A stretch of DNA of 64,000 bases from DASTSN01 sp035760665 (GCA_035760665.1 DASTSN010000040.1:48976-112975), one strand, 5' to 3'. Counted from the first letter of the stretch, positions 36,066 to 45,864 are shown. A program made the numbers and translations. Notes: generated from the letters alone by a model not told the origin.

Positions 36066-37076
36066 ATGCAAATTCAGCAAAATATTTCGCTTAAACAGTA
36101 TAATACATTTGGAATTGATGCAATGGCCCGGTTTTTTTCAGCTTTTTCTTCCACCGGCCAGCTTGCAGAACTGGCGGACAGCTTCCCGGCGCTTTCTAAA
36201 CTGATTCTTGGAGGAGGCAGCAATATTCTTTTTACTAAAAATGTGGAAGGACTTGTTCTGAAAAATGAAATCATGGGTATTCAAAAGATTAAAGAGGATG
36301 AAAACTTTGTGTACGTCCAGGCCGGTGCCGGGGAAAACTGGCACCAGTTTGTCCAGACATGCATCGCGAATAACTGGTGTGGTGTGGAAAATCTTTCGTT
36401 GATACCCGGCCATGTAGGTGCCACGCCCATGCAAAATATCGGTGCCTATGGTGTGGAAATAAAAGAAGTGTTTTATGAACTGGAAGCCTTTCACCTGCAG
36501 GATAAGAAGCCGTACACATTCACACTGCAGGATTGTGAATTTGGTTATCGGGAAAGTGTTTTTAAAAAAAGATATAAAGGCCAATTCGTTATTCTGCAGG
36601 TTACCTATAAACTCAGCCGGCAGCCCCGCCTCAATACGGGTTATGGCGCCATTGAGCAGGAGCTTGAACGAATGAAGGTGCAACAGCCGACTATCAGAGA
36701 CGTTTCACAGGCTGTGATCAATATTCGCAGCAGTAAACTTCCCGACCCGCAAAAGATTGGTAATGCCGGCAGTTTTTTTAAAAATCCCTCTGTTTCCAAA
36801 GAGCATTTTCAATTGTTACACGCATCCTTTCCGGATATTGTCGGTTACCAAAACGCAGACAGGTCAGTGAAACTGGCTGCGGGCTGGCTGATTGAACAAT
36901 GTGGCTGGAAAGGATTTCGCCGCGGCGATGCAGGCTGCCATGCCCGCCAGGCACTGGTACTGGTAAATTACGGCTCGGCCTCCGGGCAGGAAATTTACCG
37001 TTTAAGCGAAGAGATCGTGCAAAGTGTAAAAGCGAAGTTTGGGGTGGCGCTTGAACGGGAGGTAAATATCGTTTAA
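36066..37076 (+). CDS. murB: UDP-N-acetylenolpyruvoylglucosamine reductase
   Basis: A 336-residue MurB that reduces the enolpyruvyl group to lactyl in UDP-MurNAc synthesis, using FAD and NADPH. FAD-binding ILGGGSNILF, NLSLIPGHVGATPMQNIGAYG and the catalytic Ser236 in IGNAGSFFKNP are present. It has the YGYRESVFK-type region (EFGYRESVFKKRYKG) and the length of the type I, E. coli-like subclass. It is not next to other peptidoglycan genes here. Confidence 0.97.
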   Translation: MQIQQNISLKQYNTFGIDAMARFFSAFSSTGQLAELADSFPALSKLILGGGSNILFTKNVEGLVLKNEIMGIQKIKEDENFVYVQAGAGENWHQFVQTCIANNWCGVENLSLIPGHVGATPMQNIGAYGVEIKEVFYELEAFHLQDKKPYTFTLQDCEFGYRESVFKKRYKGQFVILQVTYKLSRQPRLNTGYGAIEQELERMKVQQPTIRDVSQAVINIRSSKLPDPQKIGNAGSFFKNPSVSKEHFQLLHASFPDIVGYQNADRSVKLAAGWLIEQCGWKGFRRGDAGCHARQALVLVNYGSASGQEIYRLSEEIVQSVKAKFGVALEREVNIV

Positions 37077-37130
37077 CAGGCTGGGTGCAGCGCTTATGCC
37101 AATTGTGTTGTCAGCAGTTTTAAAATTGCC

Positions 37131-37616
37131 ATGCGTATTTTAACCCTTACCATTTTCGTTCACTTGTTTTTTTATCACAATACGAATGCACAGGCTGCGA
37201 AATCGGTTTATTTTGAATTAGGCGGTCCCGGACTTGCATCGTTTAATTTTGATACCCGCTTTGCCAATAAAGAAGATGGTCTTGGTGGCCGCGTAGGTGT
37301 TGGTGGTTTTAGTTTGCGCATTGATGGAGAAACCGAAGGTGTCGTTTTTATTCCTTTGGGACTGAATTACCTGCTGGGCAAGGACGGCAAAAATTATTTC
37401 GAAATCGGGGCGGGAGTTACGCCGGTGATCGTTTCCGGTACGTCCGGAGGCGATGGGAACTTTACTTCTACCTTCGGGCATTTGAATTTTGGCTACCGGT
37501 TACAGCCGCAACGGGGAGGTTTTACCTTCCGGGCATTTATTACACCCATTTTTGGGGGCTTTGGTTTTATACCTTATTACGGCGGTGTTTCCTTTGGTTA
37601 TAAGTTTGGGAAATAG
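37131..37616 (+). CDS. Secreted protein of unknown function (outer-membrane barrel-like)
   Basis: A 161-residue protein with a signal peptide (MRILTLTIFVHLFFYHNTNAQA). The mature part is glycine-rich with alternating strands, e.g. YFELGGPGLASFNFDTRF and FTFRAFITPIFGGFGFIP, ending GGVSFGYKFGK with a semi-terminal aromatic pattern, as in small outer-membrane beta-barrel proteins of this phylum. Function unknown. It lies 54 bases after murB and is followed by a terminator. Confidence 0.65.
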   Translation: MRILTLTIFVHLFFYHNTNAQAAKSVYFELGGPGLASFNFDTRFANKEDGLGGRVGVGGFSLRIDGETEGVVFIPLGLNYLLGKDGKNYFEIGAGVTPVIVSGTSGGDGNFTSTFGHLNFGYRLQPQRGGFTFRAFITPIFGGFGFIPYYGGVSFGYKFGK

Positions 37617-37633
37617 GGGAGATGGTAATAAAG

Positions 37634-37665
37634 AAAAACCCGGTAATCAGTGTACCGGGTTTTTT
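37634..37665. terminator. Bidirectional terminator between 37131 gene and AAA+ gene
   Basis: AAAAACCCGGT and ACCGGGTTTTT form an eleven-pair stem with a nine-base loop followed by T residues. It lies between convergent stop codons; the right arm abuts the TAA of the AAA+ gene. Confidence 0.85.
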
Positions 37666-37666
37666 G

Positions 37667-39202
37667 TTAGCTAAAATCTTCTCCGTCAAATTCTTCTTCG
37701 TAGTTTTTATTGCCCAGGTTCATCATGCTGCCGATCAGATCCTTAAACTCAATTTTGGTTTCCAGGATTTTTTTGCTGATGAGCGAATAGCTGGACAGGC
37801 CGTGCAGCACGAATTCCATTAAAAGAGCTGCTTCCATTTCATTGGCCCGGCCAAAATATTTTTTTACCAATGCATGCAATCCATCTATCTTATACAGGAG
37901 CAACACTTTTTCTTCATCAGTGGTATTGAAAAACATGTTGAGATGATTGCCTTTATCAAACCAGGAAATAATGGAGCGATAAGGATTGTCTTCGCGGCTT
38001 TCTGTTTCGCCTTTGGACCGGGTTCTTTTTTTCAGTGATTCAGGGTTGGGAAAGTATTGGATAAATTGAGTGCGAATGGCTTTTTCCACCAGGTTCATAG
38101 CTACCTGGTAAGGGCCTTCCTGTTCGCCCTCATACACCAATTCAATTTTACCGGTAATTGATGGGATGATACCGATTAAATCAGTGATCCAGACCTGTGT
38201 TTCTTTTTCGTTATTGATGAGGGCTCTTCGTTCCGCAGCGCTGATGGCGTTTTCAAAGGCAGAAATAGTTAACCTTGCACTCACGCCGCTTTTTTTATCA
38301 ACAAATTCACTGTTGCGTGCTTCAAAAGCTACTTGTTCAATCAGGCGTTTCACCAGGTCGCTTATTTTAACTTTTTCCTTTTGTGCTTCTTCTATTTCTG
38401 CTTCCTGCGCAGTAATTTCCAGTGCATGCTCCAGTGTCTTGGGATAATGTGTCAGTATCTGGCTCTCAATCCGGTCTTTCAGGGGTGTCACAATTGAACC
38501 ACGATTCGTATAGTCTTCGGGGTTAGCTGTAAACACAAATAAAATATCGAGTGGTAACCGCAGCTTAAATCCGCGTATCTGCACATCCCCTTCCTCCAGG
38601 ATGTTAAACAAGGCAACCTGGATTCTTGCCTGCAGGTCGGGTAATTCGTTGATCACGAAAATACAGCGGTTGCTCCGCGGGATGATACCATAATGCAGTA
38701 CCCGTTCATCAGCAAAACTTAGCTTCAGGTTGGCTGCTTTGATTGGGTCAATATCACCGATGAGGTCGGCCACGCTTACGTCAGGGGTTGCCAGTTTTTC
38801 GCCATACCGTTCGCTGCGGTGCATCCAGTGAATGGGGGTTTCGTCGCCGTGGGCAGCTATCAGGTCCTGGGCGTATTTGGAAACAGGATTCAGCGGGTCG
38901 TCATTAATGTCACTGCCTGAAATCACCGGTATATATTCATCAAGCAACTCTGTCATTTTTCGGGCCATCCTTGTTTTAGCCTGGCCGCGCAGCCCCAGAA
39001 AAAGTATGTTGTGCCGGCTTAGTAATGCCCGTTCCACATCGGGGATCACACTGTCTTCGTAGCCCACGATGCCATGAAATGTTTCTTCTTTGCGTTTCAG
39101 TCTATCCACCAGGTTTTGCCTGATTTCCTCTTTAATGCTTTTGGGCTTGTAGCCGCTTTCTTTTAGTTCGCCTAGTGTTTTAATATGCTTAATGTTCATC
39201 AT
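37667..39202 (-). CDS. Magnesium chelatase-like AAA+ ATPase (MoxR/ChlI type)
   Basis: A 511-residue AAA+ protein. Walker A-like FLGLRGQAKTRM, Walker B region CIFVINELPDLQARIQ, sensor 1 region FVFTANPEDYTNRG and arginine-finger region TPLKDRIESQI occur in order, with the insertions of the ChlI/MoxR clade. The Walker B aspartate is replaced by Asn (INE rather than DE); I recall this as shared by this subfamily. The C-terminal 200 residues are helical. The upstream gene encodes a VWA protein, so the two likely form an ATPase/VWA remodelling pair rather than a chlorophyll enzyme. The client is unknown. Confidence 0.85.
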   Translation of the reverse strand: MMNIKHIKTLGELKESGYKPKSIKEEIRQNLVDRLKRKEETFHGIVGYEDSVIPDVERALLSRHNILFLGLRGQAKTRMARKMTELLDEYIPVISGSDINDDPLNPVSKYAQDLIAAHGDETPIHWMHRSERYGEKLATPDVSVADLIGDIDPIKAANLKLSFADERVLHYGIIPRSNRCIFVINELPDLQARIQVALFNILEEGDVQIRGFKLRLPLDILFVFTANPEDYTNRGSIVTPLKDRIESQILTHYPKTLEHALEITAQEAEIEEAQKEKVKISDLVKRLIEQVAFEARNSEFVDKKSGVSARLTISAFENAISAAERRALINNEKETQVWITDLIGIIPSITGKIELVYEGEQEGPYQVAMNLVEKAIRTQFIQYFPNPESLKKRTRSKGETESREDNPYRSIISWFDKGNHLNMFFNTTDEEKVLLLYKIDGLHALVKKYFGRANEMEAALLMEFVLHGLSSYSLISKKILETKIEFKDLIGSMMNLGNKNYEEEFDGEDFS

Positions 39203-39270
39203 TGTGTGCCTTTGTTTATGAGCTGTTTTAATCGTTGTTGATTTATTCTGATATGGAATTCAGCCAGTAA

Positions 39271-40368
39271 TTAATATACTGTCTTCCGTTTGCCATTTTC
39301 AAAATCCCTGAATATAAATGCCCCCAGCTTGTCAAGGGATGCGAAAAAGGCCTTACCGTTATTGGTTTCGGTAAATTCCTGCACAAACCGCTGCAGATAG
39401 GGGTCTGTGGCAATCATAAAGGTGGTTATGGGAATTTTGAGCTTTTTACATTGTGCTGCCAGATTGATACACCGGTTGGTGATTTTTCTGTCAAGTCCAA
39501 AACTGTTTTTATAGTACCGTTTGCCGATTTTCAGGCAAGTGGGTTTGCCGTCAGTGATCATGAAAATCTGCTTATTGGGATTTTTCCTGCGTCGCAAAAT
39601 GTCCATGGCCAGTTCAAGACCGGCAACTGTGTTGGTATGATACGGACCTACCTGCAGGTAAGGGAGATCTTTGATTTCCACCGGCCAGGCGTCATTTCCG
39701 AATACAACAATGTCTAGCGTGTCCTTTGGATACCTGGTGGTGATTAATTCACTCAGGGCCATCGCTACTTTTTTGGCCGGGGTGATTCTGTCTTCGCCAT
39801 ATAGGATCATGGAGTGGGAAATATCGATCATCAGCACCGTGGAGGTTTGTGTTTTGAAGTCTGTTTCACGAATGCTGAGGTCGTCTTCCTGCATCATGAA
39901 GCTTTCTACTCCATGGTTAATTTGTGCGTTGCGGATGGATTCTGTAAAATCAATTTGTTCGAGCATGTCGCCAAACTGGAACGGGCGGGTTTCGGGATTA
40001 ATCTCATCGCCCTGTCCCGGTTTAAAACTGTGATGATCTCCCTGCCGGGATTTTTTCAGCTTACCAAATATTTCTTCAAGACTTTTTTTGCGTATACCCT
40101 GCTCTGTCTTGGGCGTGATTTTTATTTCGCCGCGCTGCTGGTCTTCTGTGATGTAACCTTTCTCTTTTAATTCATCAATAAAATCGCCCATGCCGTAGGC
40201 GTCATCGGTAATTTGATATTGTTTATCCAGCTCATTCATCCATGCCATCGCTTCCGCAACATCACCATTGGTGTAGGTGAGTAATTGCATGAAGATATCA
40301 AGCATTTGGTCAAATTTTGTTTTGCCCTGGCTGGCGGGATCGTATTTTGTAAAATGAAAACCTTTCAT
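39271..40368 (-). CDS. VWA domain protein, partner of AAA+ ATPase
   Basis: A 365-residue protein. The C-terminal half is a von Willebrand A domain with the MIDAS motif: VLMIDISHSM (DxSxS) and FMITDGKPT, with a Thr in HTNTVAGLE. The N-terminal 150 residues are helical and charged, with FDQMLDIFMQLLTYTNGDVAEAMAWM. This resembles the VWA partners of MoxR-type ATPases (CoxE-like). I use the ATG at 40368 (MKGFHFTKYDP), two codons inside the first one. It is transcribed just before the AAA+ gene (68-base gap). Cytoplasmic. Confidence 0.85.
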   Translation of the reverse strand: MKGFHFTKYDPASQGKTKFDQMLDIFMQLLTYTNGDVAEAMAWMNELDKQYQITDDAYGMGDFIDELKEKGYITEDQQRGEIKITPKTEQGIRKKSLEEIFGKLKKSRQGDHHSFKPGQGDEINPETRPFQFGDMLEQIDFTESIRNAQINHGVESFMMQEDDLSIRETDFKTQTSTVLMIDISHSMILYGEDRITPAKKVAMALSELITTRYPKDTLDIVVFGNDAWPVEIKDLPYLQVGPYHTNTVAGLELAMDILRRRKNPNKQIFMITDGKPTCLKIGKRYYKNSFGLDRKITNRCINLAAQCKKLKIPITTFMIATDPYLQRFVQEFTETNNGKAFFASLDKLGAFIFRDFENGKRKTVY

Positions 40369-40528
40369 GCTCAAAATTTAATACCTCAACTTCACAGTAC
40401 AGTTAGCGGAGAAACGGGTTTGGCGTTAAATCCCCTGTGGAATAAATTATCACAACAATCTATAGCAATTTACGACAATTATACAACTGCTGCACAGTAG
40501 TTAACAACAACTTAAAACCCTGTTTGTT

Positions 40529-40570
40529 TAAAACAGTAAAGACTCCATTAATGGAGTCTTTACTGTTTTA
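40529..40570. terminator. 42-base perfect palindrome, terminator of GT117 gene
   Basis: Arms TAAAACAGTAAAGACTCCAT and ATGGAGTCTTTACTGTTTTA are exact reverse complements flanking a central TA. It starts 20 bases past the stop of the minus-strand GT117 gene, where a terminator is expected. The stem, 20 pairs without mismatch, is longer than the other terminators here. Confidence 0.75.
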
Positions 40571-40589
40571 TTTATGAAGTCAATTAGCG

Positions 40590-43500
40590 CTATTTGTTGG
40601 TGCTGTCTTTCCCGGTGCTGCTGTCTTTTTGATCAGCCGGCAAGCTGTTGATTACAGAACCTCCATTTTCTTTATTTGCTGCGCTGCCAGTTTTGCCATA
40701 TTTCTTTTCCAATTGATCCAGTACTGATAACATGAGGCTATTGATCTGGTCTTCGATGCTAAGCGAACTGTACAGGGACTCCCTGTTGGTACGCAGGTAG
40801 TCATAGTATTTCTTTTGTTGTTCCAGGTCTTTGCGCACGGCCATGTCCACTTTTTCAGCCAGCGCGGTATCACCGGCTTTGTAGCAGGCTTCCAGGTACA
40901 GCAAAGCTGTCTGGTTATGCTGGTTGTAGCGGCTTACCAGTGCATAAGGGAAGTTGTCCAGGTTGACCATGGATTCAAATTTGCCAAGTACTTTTTTGGC
41001 ATCTTCTTTTCGTCCTTCATCTGCCAGGTTTCCGGCCAGTTCGCCATAAGCAGAACGGAGGTTAAGCAGGTGACGGCGGTTCTCTTCGTCAAAATATACT
41101 CCGTTACGGTTGGCGCCGCCGCTGCCAAATTTTTCCATCAGGTTTTTGTACATCACATCTTCATTATCATCACGGATGGGAGTGCCGCCCAATCCTACCT
41201 GGCGGAAGGCCTGGTCTACCAGCCAGTTTTGCTGCGGGAATTTATTCTTTACCGGTACCAGCCTGTAAGAGATCCCGTCTTTGCGCAGGTAAGCGCCAAA
41301 GCCCAGTTCTCCGTAGGGCGAGGTGAAGTAAATGGGCCGTTTAAAATTATTGGCAGCAATAATGCTAAGCATAATCAGGTCGCTGCGGGTCAAGTCATTT
41401 TTATTGGGGCCCAGTTCGATTGGCATTACAGGTACAATCGTATCGCCCGGGTTAACTGTTCCGTTTTGACGAACCAAGGCCGTGTCAACGTTTATTTTAA
41501 ACTTCTTCACAGGGAAGGTTTGCAGGTAGCGATCATCTGCAAAAGCTTTCATCGCATCGTGCAAATCGTAATATACGTTTTGGTCAATGCTTTTATCCGG
41601 TGAGTATTGCAGGTATTCCCGCTTGTGTCCTTCAATTTGGTCAGGGGTAAACATCACATCAAGCGAATCGCTCTGGTTTATTTTATAACGGAGCTGGTTA
41701 ATGTACCAGTCAATACCCAACAGGCTGGTGTTGATGATGCGGATATCGGGACGGACACCTTCCACCTCCTGCGCATACCACAACGGATAGGTGTCGTTAT
41801 CACCAAAGGTGAATATGATGGCATTTTTCGCACAGCTCTCCAGGTAATCTTTTGCAATATCGGCAGCCAGTGTTTTTTTGCTTCGGTCATGGTCATTCCA
41901 TTCCTGCTGTGCCATAATTATAGGTGTAATGACGCAAAGGGCAGCTGCTACAATATTAGCGGCCATGGCATTTTTCCCGCCTGCAGAAGCACCCCTTACC
42001 AGGTAAATGATCACGGCTGTTACCAGGGCATACGTAATGCCAATCATCAGCGAAGAAAATAATGCGTCACCAAATGCGGAAGGGGAGCTGCTCATCAATC
42101 CTACCAGCAGGCTCAGGATGGCGCCATAAGTAAGTGTATTAAGTAAGGTTTGTTTTTCTTCTGTTTCACGTGCCATTTTTACAAACCCGACGACGGATAA
42201 ACCAATCCAGATAGCAAATGCGTAAAACGATCCCACATAGGCATAATCCCGTTCGCGTGGCTGGTTGCCCGGCTGGTTCAGGTATATCACGATGGCAATG
42301 CCGGTAAAGAAGAACAACAGGAAAGTAACGATCCAGTCTTTACGGTTTTTGAAATACTGGAACACAAAACCCACCACACCCAGTATAAAAGGCAGCAGGT
42401 AGAGCTTATTGTGTGCTTTATTCTTTTGAATGCTTTCAGGCATCATGTCCTGGTCGCCCAGCCGTTTATTATCAATAAACGACAAACCGGTGATCCAGTT
42501 GCCGTCACGTTTGTTACCCAGTCCCTGGATATCGTTTTGCTTACCGGCAAAATTCCACATGAAATAGCGCCAGTACATCAGTCCCATTTGGTAGCTGAAA
42601 AACCATTCCACGTTGTCTTTAAAGCCGGGCTTACGAATGGTATTGTTGCTGCCGGGTGGAAACTGGGTCAGGTCGTCCGGGTCAGTATCGGGTGGATAAT
42701 GATTCAAATCCAGCCAGCTGATATAAAAATCCGCATGCCCCTGGTCGTTACTCCTGTCCCAAACCCGTGGAAACAACTGCATATCCTTGTCGTCGTATAC
42801 ATAGTCACGGTCTACACCAATCGGTATGTATTTATCTTTTCCTTTCACATATTTCATTTCACCTTCCTTCGTGGCGATATACCCGGGACGGTCAGGATCT
42901 TCTTTAAACTGGGCTGCGAAATGCGGACCGTAGACGATCGGCTGTGAGCCATACTGCTCGCGGCTGAGCCAGTAAACCAGGTTCATGGGGTTGTCAACAT
43001 TGTTCATGTCAATCGCCGGGTTGGCATTGGAACGGATGAGCGAGGTTACATACGTCGAGTACCCCATCATCATAAAGGTGAAACACCAGAGACCCAGGCG
43101 CAGAAACGACCATCCTTTTCTATTGGCTACACGAATACCCAGCCAGATCAGAACGGCCAGCAGTACAAAAAAGAAAATGAAACCTGAAAAGAACGGCAAA
43201 TGAAAATTGTTGACAAAGAGAATATCAAATTTGCCTGCCAGCTTAATAGACCACTGGATCACCGCAACTTGTACAACTCCCGTGAGAATACACCCGATGA
43301 TAAAAGCTGTAATAGCCCCTTTAGTGGTGGATTTATAACGACGGTAGTAATAGATCATGACAATGGCGGGAATTGTCAGCAGGTTCAGTAAGTGTACTCC
43401 AATGGAAAGCCCCATCATAAAGAACAGAAAAACAATCCACCGGTCGGCGCGGTTTTTTTCGCCCTGGTCATTCCCGGCTTTTTCATCAGCATGTTCCCAC

Positions 43501-43988
43501 TTGAGCATGGCCCAGAAAACAAGCGCTGTAAAGAAGGATGATAATCCATACACCTCACCTTCTACGGCGCTAAACCAAAAAGAATCACTAAAGCAATAAG
43601 CCAGGGCACCCACAACGCCGGCAGCCATCACGGTGAATATTTGCTGGCTGGTCAGTTCCTCGCCGGTTTTTACATATATTTTCCTTGCAAAGTGTGTAAT
43701 GGTCCAGAAAAGAAATAAAATAGTCAGGCCGCTGGCAAGTGCACTCATCAGGTTGACAGCCCGTGCGGCGGCATCAGGATTGTCACCAAAGAGAATGATA
43801 AAAAAACGGCCCAGCAAAACAAACAGCGGGGCCCCTGGGGGGTGAGGGTTTTGAACTTTGTAGGCGCTGGAAACAAATTCACCGCAATCCCAGAAACTGC
43901 CGGAGGCTTCGCGGGTTAAAATGTACGTTGTGCAGGCAATCAGCCCTACGATCCAGCCGGTAATGTTGTTGATTTTTTTAAAACTCAT
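40590..43988 (-). CDS. DUF2723 / GT117 family membrane protein
   Basis: A 1132-residue protein. The N-terminal half has about a dozen hydrophobic segments with the DUF2723 signature SFWDCGEFVSSAYKVQNPHPPGAPLF, characteristic of GT-C-type glycosyltransferases (family GT117). The C-terminal half is soluble (KNAIIFTFGDNDTYPLWYAQ and later helical repeats) and presumably periplasmic. GT-C enzymes use lipid-linked sugars on the outer face of the inner membrane; acceptor and sugar are unknown. I start at MSFKKINNITGW (43988) rather than 13 codons upstream. A strong palindromic terminator follows. Confidence 0.88.
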   Translation of the reverse strand: MSFKKINNITGWIVGLIACTTYILTREASGSFWDCGEFVSSAYKVQNPHPPGAPLFVLLGRFFIILFGDNPDAAARAVNLMSALASGLTILFLFWTITHFARKIYVKTGEELTSQQIFTVMAAGVVGALAYCFSDSFWFSAVEGEVYGLSSFFTALVFWAMLKWEHADEKAGNDQGEKNRADRWIVFLFFMMGLSIGVHLLNLLTIPAIVMIYYYRRYKSTTKGAITAFIIGCILTGVVQVAVIQWSIKLAGKFDILFVNNFHLPFFSGFIFFFVLLAVLIWLGIRVANRKGWSFLRLGLWCFTFMMMGYSTYVTSLIRSNANPAIDMNNVDNPMNLVYWLSREQYGSQPIVYGPHFAAQFKEDPDRPGYIATKEGEMKYVKGKDKYIPIGVDRDYVYDDKDMQLFPRVWDRSNDQGHADFYISWLDLNHYPPDTDPDDLTQFPPGSNNTIRKPGFKDNVEWFFSYQMGLMYWRYFMWNFAGKQNDIQGLGNKRDGNWITGLSFIDNKRLGDQDMMPESIQKNKAHNKLYLLPFILGVVGFVFQYFKNRKDWIVTFLLFFFTGIAIVIYLNQPGNQPRERDYAYVGSFYAFAIWIGLSVVGFVKMARETEEKQTLLNTLTYGAILSLLVGLMSSSPSAFGDALFSSLMIGITYALVTAVIIYLVRGASAGGKNAMAANIVAAALCVITPIIMAQQEWNDHDRSKKTLAADIAKDYLESCAKNAIIFTFGDNDTYPLWYAQEVEGVRPDIRIINTSLLGIDWYINQLRYKINQSDSLDVMFTPDQIEGHKREYLQYSPDKSIDQNVYYDLHDAMKAFADDRYLQTFPVKKFKINVDTALVRQNGTVNPGDTIVPVMPIELGPNKNDLTRSDLIMLSIIAANNFKRPIYFTSPYGELGFGAYLRKDGISYRLVPVKNKFPQQNWLVDQAFRQVGLGGTPIRDDNEDVMYKNLMEKFGSGGANRNGVYFDEENRRHLLNLRSAYGELAGNLADEGRKEDAKKVLGKFESMVNLDNFPYALVSRYNQHNQTALLYLEACYKAGDTALAEKVDMAVRKDLEQQKKYYDYLRTNRESLYSSLSIEDQINSLMLSVLDQLEKKYGKTGSAANKENGGSVINSLPADQKDSSTGKDSTNK

Positions 43989-44142
43989 AAAGGGTTGGTT
44001 TTTATCCCATCGTTTTGAGACAGGCAAAAATAGGAGATTTCGTGTTTAAGGGGCAGGAGTCCTGTTTACAACAAAGTGAACCATAAAATTTTAACAGGAT
44101 GCTTAGAAATTATTTTATTAATTAAGGTTTGCCGTTACCTGC

Positions 44143-44970
44143 TTATTCAAAAAATATTCGCACGGTTTGATAAAACAGCTGGTTTTGCATGATGCTGGAA
44201 ATTTGCCGGGTTTTATCCGAAAATCCTTTCAGGCCAAAAAGACCGGCAGCATTTCCTTTATTGATAGCAATTTCCAGGTAACCGGCACTGTTAAAAAGGG
44301 CCAGCTTTTCGCCCTCCGGCACATCTGCATAACTCTCGCTGATACGGTCAATCACTTCATCGCGTTTAAAAATAATTTTAAAATTCCGGCCTTTTCGTTG
44401 CTCTTCAAACTGCTCAAGAGTGATATTGACAATTACGTTTTCAAAGTTGTCGATAAAAATGATCTGCCCCTCAATCCAGGCATCACTGAAGAATGGCCGC
44501 AGCGGGTGTTTTTCTACAATTTGTATATCGGGGTTGCCGATCGTTTGAATCGATTCCCCGTCGACCAGCTGCTGGATTGCTTTGCCCATTACACCGGCAC
44601 AATACAAAGTGTTTTTGACGGCATCTGCCTCCAAAGGCAAACCGATAACCAGTTCCGGTTTTTCTTCCAGCATCATCGTCAGCAGGCCGTTGTCGGCGCA
44701 TAAAAAGTATTGATTGTTGTGAAAAGCCAGCAGCAAATGGTTGGGTTTGTTTTCAAAAAGATTGATCAGCATGATGTGATACGTAAAATCCGGGAAATTA
44801 CGGAACGCATTACGGCATACGTAAGCTGCCTGCGGATAATTAAAAGGAGGAATGGCATGCGAAATATCAACCAGGTTAAAATCAGAATTGATGCGCAATA
44901 GTTGTGCCTTTACTGCACCCACCAGGTAATCCTGGCTGCCAATATCAGATGTTAGGGTTAGTAAAGGCAT
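44143..44970 (-). CDS. SAM hydroxide adenosyltransferase (DUF62 family)
   Basis: A 275-residue protein of the SAM hydrolase/chlorinase fold: TLTSDIGSQDYLVGAVKAQLL at the start, DISHAIPPFNYPQAAYVCRNAF, and FLCADNGLLTMML for the SAM site, with the C-terminal beta-barrel part IIFIDNFENVIVNIT. Characterised members convert SAM and water to adenosine and methionine. The physiological role is unclear. I use the ATG at 44970 (MPLLTLTSDIG). It precedes the GT117 gene by 154 bases on the same strand. Confidence 0.9.
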   Translation of the reverse strand: MPLLTLTSDIGSQDYLVGAVKAQLLRINSDFNLVDISHAIPPFNYPQAAYVCRNAFRNFPDFTYHIMLINLFENKPNHLLLAFHNNQYFLCADNGLLTMMLEEKPELVIGLPLEADAVKNTLYCAGVMGKAIQQLVDGESIQTIGNPDIQIVEKHPLRPFFSDAWIEGQIIFIDNFENVIVNITLEQFEEQRKGRNFKIIFKRDEVIDRISESYADVPEGEKLALFNSAGYLEIAINKGNAAGLFGLKGFSDKTRQISSIMQNQLFYQTVRIFFE

Positions 44971-45054
44971 ATTCGTGATCAGCAATTCGCCATCGGAAAT
45001 TAATCAGCTGTTTATAAAGAAATGATTCCTGTAATGGCCGGCTACAGGAAGCTA

Positions 45055-45864
45055 TTATTTTACCAGATCATTGTTTTTGTAAAAAAAGTTTCGAACCAGT
45101 TTGTCGGCCAGAGACGGGAACAGTTTGTTCAACCAAATGGTTCTTTTATCCGCCAGGGTATAGATTAAAGTTCTTTTTCTTTTTTTTATGGCAGCCAAGG
45201 TAATGGCAGCACATTTTTCAGCGGTCATCAGGCCGCTCTCCTGCAGGGTGGTAAAGCCCTGGGGTGTGCCGTCTTTGGTCAGCGCAGCGCTGCGAATATT
45301 AGAAGCAGTAAAGCCCGGGCATACCCACATAACATTTACGCCGCTGCCCAGCAGTTCTGTTCGCAGAGCTTCCAAAAAGCCCTGCATGGCAAATTTGGAA
45401 GCATTGTAACCGGTTCGTCCCGGCAGACCCCGAAAGCCGGCAACCGAAGAAATACCGACAATCGTTCCTTTCCGCTCAATGATTGATGCCAGGGCAAATT
45501 TGGTGCAGTATACGGCGCCAAAAAAATTTACATCCATTACTTTTTTAATGACATCGGTGGAGGCGTCATTGAATAATGCCCGCATGGAAATGCCTGCGTT
45601 GTTGATCAGGATGTCAATACCGCCAAACATCTTTATTGTCATTTCAATAAACCGGCGGCAGTCGTTTTCGTGGCTCACATCTGCCACCATCGTGTAGAAA
45701 TATGCAGACGGATGACTGGTTTGCAGTTGGTATAATTTATCATGGTTTCGTCCGCAGGTAGCCACTTTTGCACCCATGCCCAGTAAAAGTTCAACCATTG
45801 CCTTGCCAATACCATCCGTTCCGCCCGTTACAACCACTACTTTATCTTTAAAATATTCCGACAT
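45055..45864 (-). CDS. SDR family oxidoreductase
   Basis: A 269-residue classical short-chain dehydrogenase: VVVTGGTDGIGKAMV (cofactor loop), NNAGISM, the catalytic Ser in GISSVAGFRGLPG and YNASKFA (YxxxK). The acidic/Arg cofactor region CGRNHDK suggests NADPH preference. The C-terminal LADKLVRNFFYKNNDLVK is short and basic. Substrate unknown; the sequence resembles DHRS7B-like membrane-associated SDRs. It lies 84 bases upstream of the SAM hydroxide adenosyltransferase gene on the same strand. Confidence 0.9.
   Translation of the reverse strand: MSEYFKDKVVVVTGGTDGIGKAMVELLLGMGAKVATCGRNHDKLYQLQTSHPSAYFYTMVADVSHENDCRRFIEMTIKMFGGIDILINNAGISMRALFNDASTDVIKKVMDVNFFGAVYCTKFALASIIERKGTIVGISSVAGFRGLPGRTGYNASKFAMQGFLEALRTELLGSGVNVMWVCPGFTASNIRSAALTKDGTPQGFTTLQESGLMTAEKCAAITLAAIKKRKRTLIYTLADKRTIWLNKLFPSLADKLVRNFFYKNNDLVK

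Noticed and set aside
40815..41603. 262-codon plus-strand frame
   Set aside because: Antisense to the GT117 gene, whose reading frame has clear motifs.
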